64,000 nucleotides of DNA, taken from NCBI RefSeq assembly GCF_031755915.1, contig NC_083389.1, forward strand, positions 20,710,001 through 20,774,000. The letters are read 5' to 3'. The position numbers were made by a program, and so were the translations under genes. Source of the stretch: Ziziphus jujuba. Lineage: Eukaryota > Streptophyta > Magnoliopsida > Rosales > Rhamnaceae. The stretch's first letter is position 1. Each line of letters begins with the position of its first letter. Positions 50,263 through 64,000 of the stretch are shown here, piece after piece. The notes under the pieces are model-generated. The model ran no database searches and had not been told where the DNA came from. It saw only the letters and a program-made list of their open reading frames with translations.

Positions 50263-50640
50263 AAAAAATAAATTGTGCTCCCGAGAGGGGTTGGGACCAC
50301 CTTGTGAGAGGTAGGGAGTTGTGCTTCTAGAAGCATTCAAAATTTATCCCTAGCATTGGTAGTAGAAGTCATAAACTACTCAGACAGTGATGAGCAACAA
50401 AATAACAAATTTGTTACCATATTATCAATTGTGGATCTCTGCTGTCTATTTATTTTTATTATCTAGTTTAATTATCAGTATATTATTGTAAATATTTATG
50501 TTGTGCAACAATCTATAAATAGAACCTGCTTTTCCCTCTAAGATATATAGAATAATATAATTACTCACATGTTTACATGTTCTATTCCATTATCATTGTT
50601 CTTTCTTTTATAACACGTTATCAACACGACATTCTGTTTT
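50263..50640 (+). mobile_element. Copia-like LTR and primer-binding site
   Basis: A TATA box context (CTATAAATAGAACC at about 50513) is followed by CTCTAAGATATATAGAATAA and then TTTTATAACACGTTATCAAC ACGA near 50610-50633. The end ATAACA plus GTTATCAACACGA is close to the ATAACA-CGTTATCAGCACGA junction of plant Ty1/copia elements, which prime from an internal part of initiator tRNA-Met. The 5' boundary is uncertain, and no gag or pol frame follows, so this is a solo LTR or a stripped element. Confidence 0.5.
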
Positions 50641-51479
50641 GTGACATTAGTCCACATGTATAAACTTAATATGTGAGTATAAATTATAGTAATCATACAG
50701 CAAAATCTAATATTGTACTATTAAATAAAGCATGTGATATATATATATATGTATTTTATTATATACTAGTATATATTAGTAGAGTAAAAAAAAAAAAAAA
50801 GAAGTTTTTTTTTGAAATTATAATACCTTCCAAACTATTCTTCAAGTGATGGATTTGCAAGTAAATGCACCCGATCAAAAAGGAAACAAGAAGATTAATA
50901 TGAGCAACGCATTGAAACCTCCTGGTTTCTATTTCTCTTAAGGTATTTGATTTTTTTACTAAGATTTTAAATTTTTGGAAAATAATATATAAAACTTTAT
51001 ACGGCTGGAGGTCAGAATATGGTAAATTTATAGGTGCTAACCTTAGCTTTCTAAGATTTAATAAACACCTTTGAGCTAACTAATGGACTCTTTCATGTAT
51101 TTAAATAACCAGCTAAATGGGCTTTATTACTTAATGCGATAGTTTGGAATGTTATAAGCATCATTAATCAAGGATCTTCATCAATGGAGTAGCTTATTCT
51201 AAGAGTATAATTCTAATAATCCCACCTGTTCTAGAGCAAGGTTGTAACTTTAAACTAATCCAATGTTATCGAATATTGAGTATTGGGCTCACTAATGTAG
51301 CATATCTAAATTTAAGTTTTTAGTTGTTTTTTATATGTTTTATTCTTTTTTTTATAAGAAAAGCTTTAATTAAAGTCTTAAAGAATATTTAATAAAAGTT
51401 GAAGTTTATGAACATATTTGGAGCTATTTCTTGAGAGTTAAGTAAGAAACATGGAGATAAATGGGCACGCCCACTTATT
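50641..51479. other. Spacer between the copia-like LTR and LTR copy 2
   Basis: AT-rich, non-coding. Positions 50825-50940 contain a short frame around GATGGATTTGCAAGTAAATG that could be the start of a copia gag, but it is broken by stops almost immediately. Confidence 0.35.
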
Positions 51480-51504
51480 TTACGACGTCTTAAGAGTTTG
51501 GGTA

Positions 51505-52080
51505 ATCTACTCAAAAGCTACTATATCTTATCCAAAAGGCATAATATTTGCCTAAAGGCTACAATATTTGCTCAAAGGTTACGATACTTGCCCAAAATTT
51601 ATGATATTTGCCCAAAGGCTACTATACTTGTCCAAATGCTACAATATTTTTTCTAAAGCTACCATACTTGTCCATTCAGACAAATACGATAAGTATACAG
51701 TTGACACTAACCATGATAATAATAACAGTAATAAATAATAATATTAATATTAGTAATAACAATAACAATAATAGTGATGATAATATTAATAACAGTAATA
51801 AATTCACAAATAATAATAGCAATAGTAATAATAAATAATAACAATAATAACAACAGTGGTAATGACAACAACAACAACAACAATAATAATAATAATAACA
51901 ATATTAATAACAATAATAATAATAATCATAGTAAATAATAATAACAACTACAATAATAATTAATAATAGTAACAATGATAAATAATAATAATAATAATAA
52001 TCCAATAGAAAATAATAATAATAATAATAGTAACAACAACAACAAATAGTGATAATAATAGAAAATCATAATTATAGCTA
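51505..52080. repeat. Minisatellite plus AAT/AAC triplet microsatellite
   Basis: Positions 51505-51680 hold about eight units near GCCCAAAGGCTACAATATTT. Positions 51710-52080 are almost pure AAT and AAC triplets with interruptions. Both occur in inverted orientation at 4930-5700. Open frames through them encode only Asn/Ile/Leu homopolymers. Confidence 0.8.
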
Positions 52081-52436
52081 GAAAAAATAAAATAAAATAA
52101 AATTTTAAAATTTATAAATATACTATGAAATTTGCACACTTATAGCGGAGATATGTTCGATATATCATATAACATGCCAATGTACGATTCTATAGTGTCA
52201 ACTATCGTAAGTATACTACTACCAATATAGTCCGGGGTGATTGCTTATAATGGCCGTCCGACCCACTTATCTCATATGTAAGGCAATAAAGTTACAAGAC
52301 TAAGTTATTCATAGGACGAATCATATCGTTATCCCTTTATGGTGTGGTGCATATGGACATAACATAATATATATATATATATATGTTTACATATACATGA
52401 AAAAGATACTTGATGCACTATACGATATACCAGTAG

Positions 52437-53577
52437 TGTAACAGCTCAAACCACCGGCATGAGATATTGTCCGCTTTGGGCCTAGCCAGCACAATTTTAA
52501 AAGGCCTTTCAAGGGAAATGTATCCACACCCTCTTATAAGGCATGCTTCGCTCCCCTTCCCAACTGATGCGGGATCTCACAATCCACCCCCTTTGGGACC
52601 CAGCATCCTCGCTGGCACATTGATCCAGGTATTGACTCTGATATCAACTATAACAGCTAAGACCACTCGTATGAGATATTGTTCACTTTGGACCTCGCCC
52701 GCACGGTTTTAAAAGGCCTATCAAGGGGAAGGTATTCACACCCTCTTATAAGGCATGTTTTGTTCTCATTTCCAACCGATATGGGATCTCACAATCCACC
52801 CCCTTTGAGGTCTAGCGTCCTCACTGGCACATCATCCAGGTACTGGTTCTGATACCAACTATTATAGCCCCCGCATGTGATATTGTCTGCTTTGGGCCCC
52901 GTCCGCATGGGTTTAAAACTGCATCATAGTGGTTAGCGATCTCACCTCTTCACCTGCCAGTCCTACTAGCCCCGATCTCCTGGGCCTAACCATGATATTG
53001 TTCGTTTTGGAAGCTAGGTGGTGAGCCCAATCCTACCCCTCATGGTTTTCTACGTATCTCTGTGAGACCACGTAACGTGTCCACAAGGGAGATGTATCCA
53101 CACCCTTATAAGGCATGCTTCGTTCCTATCTCTAACTGATGTGGGATCTTATAATCCACCCCCATTGGGATCCAGCGTCCTCGCTGGCACACCAATTCAG
53201 TTACTAGCTCTTATACCAACTTTAACAGCCCAAACTATCCGCATGAGATATTGTCCGCTTTGGGTCCAGCCTGCAAGATTTTAAAAAGCCTCTCAAGAGA
53301 AAGGTATCCACACCCTTTTATAAGACATGCTTCCTTCCCCTTTCCAACCGATGTGGGATATCACAATCCACCTCCCTTGGGGCCCAGCGTCCTCGCTGGC
53401 ACACCGATCCAGGTATTGGCTTTAATACCAACTGTAACAGCCCAGACCACCCGCATGAGATATTGTTCGCTTTGGGCCAGGCCTGCACGGGTTTAAAAGG
53501 CCTCTTAAGGGAAAGGTATCCACACCCTCTTATAAGACATTTTTCGTTTTCCTTCCTAACCGATGTGGGATCTCACA
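52437..53577 (-). mobile_element. TRIM array: five 145-bp LTRs alternating with four 67-bp internal segments
   Basis: LTR-like units at 52437-52581, 52649-52793, 52860-53153, 53221-53365 and 53433-53577 read on the minus strand as TGTGAGATCCCACATCGG to CTGGGCTGTTACA, with TG/CA ends. Each is followed by a primer-binding site (TTGGTATCAGAGCC with variants) and a 67-bp spacer containing GTGCCAGCGAGGACGCTGGG. The period is 212 bp, except that the third LTR is about 149 bp longer because of an internal insertion (about 52915-53080). There is no coding sequence. The structure matches tandem terminal-repeat retrotransposons in miniature, which are mobilised by enzymes encoded elsewhere. Short frames of 81 residues in the array are translated repeat. 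Confidence 0.85.
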
Positions 53578-53667
53578 CGTATTGTCAGATAGTACTCGAT
53601 ATTCCAAGCATCTCGAGGCACCAATTGCTAATAACATGCCATGGTTAAAACAGTCATCATTTGATAG

Positions 53668-54000
53668 AGGGAAGGGTGGCTGATGCTCACTTTGCAAGAT
53701 ATTTACCAATCTTCAGACCCATGACTCCCACAGGATGGTTATATATAAGTGTGCCCTAATCCATGATAAACAGCCATCTTGCTGCTAAAGGGGGGAGGAC
53801 TAATACTCAATGTGTAAACAACTTGCCAACCCTCACTCACCACAGCTCACAAAGGACGACCATGTATATAACTTGCGCGCTAAATCATAATATAATAATC
53901 AAGAATCCTGCGGTCAATGTGGGGCGATTGATATATACTTGCGCATGGCTCTCATAGGATGGTCATATATACTTATGCGTTAATCATGGATACACAATAG
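53668..54000. repeat. Diverged tandem units within LTR copy 2
   Basis: Three diverged copies of a segment of roughly 95-120 bp begin near 53668, 53789 and 53904. Each contains an ACTCAATGTG-like phrase, a GCTCAC or GCTCTCA-AGGA block, and GGTCATATATA-CTTG-GCG. Similar units occur in LTR copy 1 at about 2260-2400, so they belong to the LTR. Confidence 0.55.
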
Positions 54001-54329
54001 AACATCAGTATGCATGGTGCATCTAGAAATTATAAAATTTACAATATCATAAATACCGGAATTTGATAAAATACCACTAGTTTGATACATTTTTTTAAAC
54101 CTATAAAATTCCATCCATATTTACTTTAAATAACCATATAAATTCGGTAATTCTATAAAATTAATTATTACCATAATAATTTTGTTAAAATCATAAATAT
54201 AATTTTTATGTAACAAATATATTTATATCACATAAATTTTACACAATAAAATTAAATAATAATTTTCTAAAATTTTAAAATATATACAATTTTTTTTTCA
54301 AAATTTTCAATAGCCCAAAATAAATAGAT

Positions 54330-54461
54330 AGATATCTATATGTACACAAGTACATATATTCATCTATATACATTGATATATATGTACACACACATATATA
54401 GTTATATACATATAAACAAAATCTTTTTAGCAAGTATAGGCATGCTTTTTTACATATTTAT

Positions 54462-54496
<35 letters not shown>

Positions 54497-54737
54497 AAGT
54501 CCGGCTATCATCCAGACCGTTCGCATGCAGACCAAGAGAAAAGACAATGGTTTTTCCAAAAACCATCGTCTTTTCTCTCACATAGACAGAGAAAAGATGA
54601 TGATTTTTCCAAAAACACTCGTCTTTTCTCTTGGTCTGCATGCGGATAGTCCGGATGGTAGAATCATCCTATATATATATATAATTAGATATATACTGAT
54701 ATACACTCATATATACATATACATAATCACATATGCT

Positions 54738-54778
<41 letters not shown>

Positions 54779-54960
54779 TCATATATATCCAATTCTTTTA
54801 ACAAGCATATATATATATATATATATATATTCATATACTCAAATATATATGCATACATATACATCTACAACATGCCTAAGAAGTATCCACATATGCAAAT
54901 ATATATGCATACATATACATCTACAACATGCCTAAGAAGTACCCACATATGCATATATAT
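54330..54960. repeat. TA/CA-rich microsatellite tract with a 56-bp tandem duplication
   Basis: Runs of TATA, CACA and TACA fill the segment. Positions 54841-54896 and 54897-54952 are a tandem duplicate differing at one base (GAAGTATCCAC and GAAGTACCCAC). A hairpin MITE at 54496-54668 interrupts the tract. Confidence 0.8.
54496..54668. mobile_element. Hairpin MITE, about 173 bp, with nested inverted repeats
   Basis: The central phrase GCATGCAGACCAAGAGAAAA occurs in the left arm and, reverse complemented, in the right arm, with flanking GATTCTACCATCCGGACTAT pairing imperfectly with CCGGCTATCATCCAGACCGT. Each arm also contains its own inverted repeat (AGAGAAAAGACAATGGTTTT against AAAACCATCGTCTTTTCTCT). 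The RNA could fold either as one long hairpin or as two small ones. It is inserted in TA-repeat DNA. No coding capacity. Confidence 0.7.
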
Positions 54961-55475
54961 ATATATACAAGAATATGCATTTGCAAACATACATGCACAT
55001 ATCTATACATGAACATGTACACATATACATAATTTAACACAATTGTCACATTAAAAATAAAATTTACTAAAAAATGGCAACTTTTTAAATACATCACCAT
55101 AATTTACAAACAAGGTATTAATGGAAAGCTAAAGAGATGATTAACACAAGATTGACCTCTGTTGCGCTTAACATTATCGATGGCAACTGGAAAATGATTG
55201 AGAAAACTCAGTCAAAGTTCAGCTCACCAGATCTCTAAAATGGTAGGGATTTAAGTTGAATGGAGCTCAGAATCGAGCGCAAGAGGTCCAAAAATGGTGG
55301 GGATGGGGATCAATTTGGCCGAGAGGTGGTTGGGAGGCGGCAGATGCCCAACCTAGGCACGTTTGGCGACGGCTCGCCGTGATTTTCGAGTTGTCGACCA
55401 AAATCCTTGTGGGCTCCACCTTCATCCGGTGTGTGCAATGCACAGTCAGCCGAAAAGTCAAGAATCCGATGAGGT

Positions 55476-55521
<46 letters not shown>

Positions 55522-56112
55522 GGTGAACCTCATTGCATGTGAGAAGGGGGGCAAGGGAGGAAAAAAGAAAAGAAAAAAGTAAATTTTTGTTCAAAGGGCA
55601 CATGGCTCTTTCCGATCATGACATACGGCTTCTCTCTAAATGTGACACATGGCATGTTCCAATTGGTGATAGATGGCACAAATCATAAGTTCCTTTAAAT
55701 ATTCCACTACCAGTAAAGTTAGTCCTAAAAAAGATAGGTATGATTTTAGAGACCCATAACTTTTCAACCATAAGTCTAAATTAAGTTTGCAACTAGTTTA
55801 CAGACTCGTATGGACAAGCATTATCACATAGTATATAAGTCAACATAAAAATCCATATAGATAAAAAGTCAACCCAGGCTCGCCTATCAGTCCAGGTTGT
55901 ACTTTTTTTACCATAACTTTCTAATTTCAACTTTGATTTTGGCGTACTACTAGTTTACGAACTCATATCGATAAGTACTTTACCATGATACCTTGACCAA
56001 TGTAAAACTCTTCTCGTAGTAAAAAGTCAACCGTGGAACCCACTTTGTTAACCCTAGTCAAACTTGGTCAAAAATTCAAATTTGGAGCATTTTCTGGGAT
56101 CAAAATATTACA

Positions 56113-56658
56113 TGAATGATAATAAAGGTAGCAAAAGTGTGATATATCTATATTTGACTGCCTTCATTTATTCATAACTAGGTTATATTAAGATTTAACG
56201 AATAAAATACTGACATATGACATTTGACATATATCTTGATGGATTTATTTGATACCTTTGGCATTACTGATAGGATTGCTCCTGGGTCCTTCTTAGACAC
56301 GAATTGGTCCCATTTTGGAGCCCTACTAAATTTCCAACCGAAAACCTAATAAAACTTCTTGTATTTTGGATTTTGCCCAATAGTATAAATAAAATGTCAC
56401 AACATTTTCTAATAGAAGTTTTGCAAAATCATTAATAAAGAATAATATAGTAGTCATATATATTATGTTAATCATTAAAGTAATCTAAAGAATATAAATG
56501 AACAAATGCAAAATATCAAAGTGTTCAATATAATGTGTGCATCAGAATCCGGCAAAAGAAAGAATATTTATTGTCGTTAGAGTCAAAAGAAAAGACTACT
56601 ACATCAGCAGTGAAAGACATACAAACAATGAAGATGCTTAGACGTGATGGACATAATT
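56113..56658. other. Junction and probable far end of LTR copy 3
   Basis: Non-coding. The LTR copy 2 end at 56112 is followed by AT-rich sequence. From roughly 56260 onward the sequence is likely the far end of LTR copy 3, into which the Cassandra element at 56659-57305 is inserted. No gene seen. Confidence 0.35.
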
Positions 56659-57305
56659 TGTAATACCCTACCTCTACTGATAGATCTATCACTCTCTGTC
56701 GATATTAGAGTAGGGTATCACTCATCATAGGATTGCTCTTACCTGAGTATGCTTAACTTCGGAGTTTTTCTGAACCTTGAAGCCAATTGCTTTGAAAAGG
56801 CCTCTACATTATGTGAGTAATTATTATTACATTTGAATAATCTTCTGATCTACACTTGAGCAATATGTGATTGAATACTAGGTAGCTTGTCAGTACCTCG
56901 CACCGGCCTACACTGGTCATCACAATCCACCCCTCATAGGGTTAGCATCCTCGCTAGTATACTTTTAGTCGAGTTTAGACTCTAATACCATTTGTAACAC
57001 TCCACCTCCATTAGCAGATCAGTCACTCTTTATCGATATTATTCCTAATTTAACCACCCTATATGGTATGAGATTTTTTTATCGGAGCTTCTCAGAAAGT
57101 CACCCATCCTAAGATGCCTTTCATTTAAATACGTTTAACTTTAGAGTTTTTTCAAATCTTGAAGCCAACTGCTTTAAAAAAGCTTCGGCATTATGAGAGT
57201 AATTGTTATTACATTTGGATTATCTTTGATCTACATTTAAGCATTGTGGGATTTGACACAAGATAGTTTATCAGTGCCCCATACTTTCCCACACTAGTCA
57301 TCACA
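56659..57305 (-). mobile_element. Cassandra-type TRIM with two LTRs and primer-binding site
   Basis: On the minus strand the first LTR runs 57305-56993 (TGTGATGACTAGTGTGGGAA to GTGTTACA), then an internal segment with a primer-binding site (TGGTATTAGAGTCTAAACTC) and CTAGCGAGGATGCTAACCCT, then the second LTR 56924-56659. The first LTR contains AACTCTAAAGTTAAACGTAT and AGGATGGGTGAC, the 5S rRNA-derived block of Cassandra. The second LTR keeps a mutated version and is about 47 bp shorter. There is no coding capacity, as expected. The flanks TAATT and TAAAC match at only three of five bases. Confidence 0.8.
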
Positions 57306-58318
57306 TAAACTATTGGTTGAGGCCTAGGGAACAATTTAAAAACATAAAACTATGAGACAAGCATAATGAATGAAATAAAATAATAATTTACTTCAAAATT
57401 TTTCACTCTTTTGAAAAGTTTCCTTTCTCAAAAGCCATTTCACAAAATCCAACTTTCACCCCAAATCAATATCATAAAATGAACATTTTATAATTAAAGC
57501 ATTAAAAACCAACTGAATCATAAATTTAATAATGAATAATAAACAATATAGTCAAAATCATAAAAGCGATAATAATGAAAGCATCGTAAAACCACTATTA
57601 TTTGTATATCCCTTAGAAAATTATACAATGTACCATATAATATTTCCAGCACTACTAGTTGGTGTAAGGCACCCTAAAACACTACAATAGTAAAGAGATA
57701 CAAAGAAATCTACATAATAAGGGAATGACACAGAACTTAATCATCATTCTCCCATACCATGACAATCGCAGCACACAACTCATCATCATTCCGAAAGAAT
57801 AGTATACAACTCATTATCATTCTCTTATATCACAACTATATATAGAATGATGAAACCTACGCACAACTAAACATAAAATAGAACCATTAGTATTGTATAA
57901 TACACCCTTTAAAAACGAAAATATAATATTCATTAAAAATCTTTCCTATTTTCCCAAGCAAATACAGTAACATAAATTGAAATTTAATATTCAAAGTTCA
58001 AACCCACTATTTATATAAATATTCCAAAAATTTCTCATTATCATTTCATGCAAAAATATAAATACAAACAATGAAGTATAATTTACCATAAACCACTTTT
58101 AAGCATTTTAAAACATAAAATGCTTATATATGCATCAAAATATAGATTTCCAATTTTCTTTATTAAAACCAAATATTTTCCAAAAGACTACAACATCAAT
58201 TCAAATGCCAAGATATTTAATATAAAGATTTCCAAGTTCACCATGAACTCATAAGAATTTAAAATCACTTAAAAAACTTGTCAAAAGTCATATGAAATGA
58301 TAATTCATATAAAAAAAG

Positions 58319-58351
<33 letters not shown>

Positions 58352-59800
58352 GATAAGCATTTAAATCAAACCATACATATATATATATATATATATATTG
58401 CGCTAATATGCATACAATCATTTAAAATTATAATACACTCACAGATACTGTTGATGTCCATTTCTATTTCTTTGTAAGGTTACTTCAATCTCAGTACGGT
58501 ATCTATAATATAATAAGACATTCCTTAGGCTCCAAAAATCAAATCTAAGACATTGTTGCATATTAAATATCTTAAAATACTTTATACAACTCTAAAATTA
58601 CATAAATTTGGCATTGAAGGGTCCAATTATATAGTGAACTCTTAGAACCCTGTACTCAAAATTGAGATTTTTTCTTTTTGAAAACCAATTTTTTGAAATT
58701 GAACCTTTCTATGGTCCTATTAATATTTAATTACATTAATTCACTTCTAATTTTGTCTAATTTGTCTAATTGTGTCAAAGTATAGTTCAATTTTTATTTG
58801 TTATTAAATTAATAATTCAAAAATAGAAAAATTATCAAATGATGTCTAAAATTTACAAACTGTATATCAATGAAAAGCCAAAGAAATGGGTAATATAGTT
58901 GTTTTCCCATCTCAGTCCAAAAATATCAACGTTAGCTTGAAATCACATTGAAAAATTCGGCCAAAATTTATGTTGATGGATCTCTCAAACTATGAAGAAT
59001 TTTGACAAACGAAGGTTGGATCCGAGCTTAAAGAGTCCAACTTAGGGAGGATAGGTGTGTGGGATGACCTAAAATCGCCAACTCATCAGCTACTTGAGGT
59101 GGTGTCGCAATGGAGGTGGTGTCGCAATGGCTTCCTGATGTCGATTTGGGCATCGCCCATTGGTTTGCTACAAAAATTTTTTGATTGGTTGGTCTTGGGA
59201 TGGGCAAGGTTATGGTCCATCCTATGTGGTGTTTAGACAACCAGAAGTCGATCAATTTCAACAAACCCAAACTATTAGTCTGTGGATATTCATATAGGTT
59301 TAAAGATGTTCACATGGGTTTTGTTTATGGAAGATTATGGTCCATCCTGTGTGGTGTTTAGATAGCCAGAAGTCGATCAATTTCAGCGAATCCAAACTAT
59401 TAATCTGTGGATATGCAGGTTGACTTGGTTTTGGATAGGTTTAAAGATGTTCACAGGGGTTTTGTTTATGGACAATTATTCTATTTTTAGGTTTGTTCCA
59501 GCTAGGGTGCGCTTTCCAAGTATATATAGGCCTTTGAGTTACTAACGGATAAAAACTTAATTTATTTTGATACAAATAAAATACTAATAATCAAAACTTC
59601 TTAAAATCATAATTTTTTAACCATAACTCAGAATTAGGTATATCTTCGATCTATGTATTAATATTGACAAACTCTACGCTATGGTATAAGAATCAAAGCC
59701 TAATTAGATCTCTAAAGAAAGTCAGACTTAATAATTTAAAAGTCCAAAATTCAAATTAAGATATTTTCTCAAGACGAGTCATTAAAATTACTTCAGTAAT
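57306..59800 (-). mobile_element. LTR copy 3 of the 5' gypsy-like family (degraded)
   Basis: Positions 57410-57475 (AAAAGTTTCCTTTCTCAAAA, then ACAAAATCCAACTTTCACCCC) match LTR copy 1 at 1635-1690 in the same orientation. The block 59030-59230 corresponds to the GC-richer LTR block at 3540-3900, and 59610-59790 to the LTR head at 4130-4520. It contains a tandem duplication of about 120-145 bp (59210-59331 and 59332-59478, both with GGTCCATCCT-TGTGGTGTTT and CAGAAGTCGATCAATTTCA) and an 18-bp duplication at 59096-59131. The frame at 59028-59270 has no conserved domain. Confidence 0.5.
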
Positions 59801-60619
59801 ATATTCACTCATAATTTGGTACATTATGTGGTAAATAATATGGTACTTATACTATTACTCTTTACATAGTTTTATAAAACAATTAATACTAAAGCATTAC
59901 TATTTACATAGTTTTATAAAACAATTAATACTAAAGCACTATTACAAAAATGTTTGTCAAATCAAATTATATAGATGATAATTTATTTTATGAATAATGA
60001 CATATTAATTGGCTTATTATTAAGTTTCAATTATTTATATCTGGGTTATATTAATTTATTTATTATATTATTTAGTAAATAAATTTTGATAAAAAAATTG
60101 CATACCACTGTAAGTAATTGAAAAAAATAAATACTAAAATGAAATTGCAAAAATAGGAAATTTACTTGGTAAATATATTTCAATAACAATAATACATGGT
60201 GAAAATTTTGTTTAAAGCCAATTATAGATTCCAAATTAATTATTTGACATAATATTATTGGTTTTTGCTATTGCTGTCACTTGTGATTATTATAATTAGT
60301 GGTACTTATTGCTAAAAATTTAATATAAAGAAATAAACTCATTAACCGGTTAAATTTCTAAGCATTATATAAGTCCCACTGTTTTTTTTTTTTTTTTTTT
60401 TAATGATGAATTTATGAGTCCCATTGGTGTTAGATCGGTGATGGTGAAAATTAATATTTCAATACGTATATATGTTTTTTAAAAATAAACATCTTTCAAT
60501 ATTATTAGGTTTATTTTAGATTATATTATTTTATCAACCAATAACAAACTGCCATGTGACCCTAACATTCCTCATTTGGTAGAGAGAGAGTGAGAAGTGC
60601 AAATTAAAGTAGCGTTTCG
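59801..60619. other. Upstream region of the HINT1 gene
   Basis: A tandem duplication near 59860-59940 repeats TTTACATAGTTTTATAAAAC. A poly-T run lies at 60381-60400. Immediately before the ATG, GAGAGAGAGTGAGAAGTGC (60581-60600) is typical of a plant 5' UTR. No TATA box could be chosen with confidence, and no other gene is seen. Confidence 0.4.
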
Positions 60620-63806
<3,187 letters not shown>

Positions 63807-64000
63807 TTGGAAAAAATTGTTGGCAGTTTGGGCCATGAGCGTGGAGATAATATCCTAACTAGTCTAGCTTATCTGCTCTCATTGAATCTATAAAATATTA
63901 TGAAGCAGTTTGCAACTACTACCTGGCATGTTGCTTCAAATGGTATGAAATATGAATTATACAATTATACATAATTAGCTTGTTAAGGGCTGGCTTCCTT
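63807..64000 (+). other. 3' flank of HINT1
   Basis: Probable 3' UTR. No coding sequence is recognised before the window ends. A polyadenylation signal was not identified with confidence. Confidence 0.4.

Larger units (their letters stand above)
51480..56112 (-). mobile_element. LTR copy 2 of the 5' gypsy-like family, carrying nested insertions
   Basis: The minus-strand start is TGTAATATTTTGATCCCAGA at 56112. This corresponds to the start of LTR copy 1 (4522), and 55740-56110 matches 4130-4520 segment by segment (CATAACTTT, CTACTAGT-TA-GAACTCATA-CGA, AAAAAGTCAAC). It also shares the GA/CT microsatellite (55478-55518) and GC-richer block (55256-55450). The far end holds the minisatellite (51505-51680) and AAT/AAC triplet runs (51710-52080) also found at 4930-5700. 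A TRIM array and a hairpin MITE are inserted. The 3' LTR boundary near 51480 is approximate, and no primer-binding site was found there. Confidence 0.6.

Noticed and set aside
51608..51913. Open frames rich in Asn, Ile and Leu
   Set aside because: They are translations of AAT/AAC triplet repeats in both directions.
52467..53648. Three similar 81-residue frames suggesting a repeated small gene
   Set aside because: They are the TRIM LTR read in one frame. The repetition is of the element, and the frames break at the same non-coding features.
55256..55603. Frames of about 100 residues on both strands
   Set aside because: They cross a GA microsatellite in LTR copy 2, and the homologous region of LTR copy 1 does not keep the frame.

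Overview
This is a strongly AT-rich nuclear window from a flowering plant, almost certainly a woody eudicot. It has spliced genes with GT/AG introns and plant-type protein families. It also holds several generations of LTR retrotransposons, TRIMs, MITEs and long A/T and TA tracts. The species cannot be fixed from the sequence. No bacterial-style operon, CRISPR array or organellar insertion was seen.

Three intact protein-coding genes were reconstructed exon by exon. Two are tandem paralogous MATE/DTX transporters on the minus strand (7453-11081, 495 aa; 26189-32027, 494 aa). They share eight exons, and exons 2 to 8 have identical lengths. The third is a plus-strand HINT1-type histidine-triad nucleotide hydrolase (60620-63806, 157 aa, or 130 aa from an internal ATG). 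Between the MATE copies lies a broken composite on the plus strand: one transportin (importin-beta-type) exon at 21547-21626, followed by a decayed series of SMARCAL1/ZRANB3-like SNF2 helicase exons at 22045-25219. Just upstream of it is a nearly identical 165-bp direct duplication.

The rest is repeats. Positions 1-6111 hold an internally deleted Ty3/gypsy element: a reverse-transcriptase remnant, a primer-binding site, and a 3.5-kb LTR running TG to CA. An inverted fragment of the same repeat group abuts it. Positions 11954-16235 hold a MITE, a 5S-rRNA-derived Cassandra-like remnant, a gypsy gag/protease relic and a 1.5-kb long-inverted-repeat foldback element. Positions 17320-18030 and 25640-26172 hold related terminal and subterminal repeat elements. 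Positions 32254-50262 are mostly featureless AT-rich DNA with a hAT-like element, small tandem repeats and MITEs. Positions 50263-59800 are a nest: a copia-like LTR, two more LTR copies of the 5' family, a regular five-LTR TRIM array (145-bp LTRs, 212-bp period), a hairpin MITE and a full Cassandra-type TRIM.

The genes are not functionally linked beyond the tandem MATE pair. Part of the difference between the pair comes from intron insertions, chiefly a roughly 1.08-kb element in intron 1 of the downstream-numbered copy, flanked by a 7-of-8 bp target duplication. I found no clear new biological system. The most unusual items are the transportin/helicase fragment composite, the regular TRIM array, the foldback element, and a Glu-to-Gln change in a conserved motif of one MATE copy.
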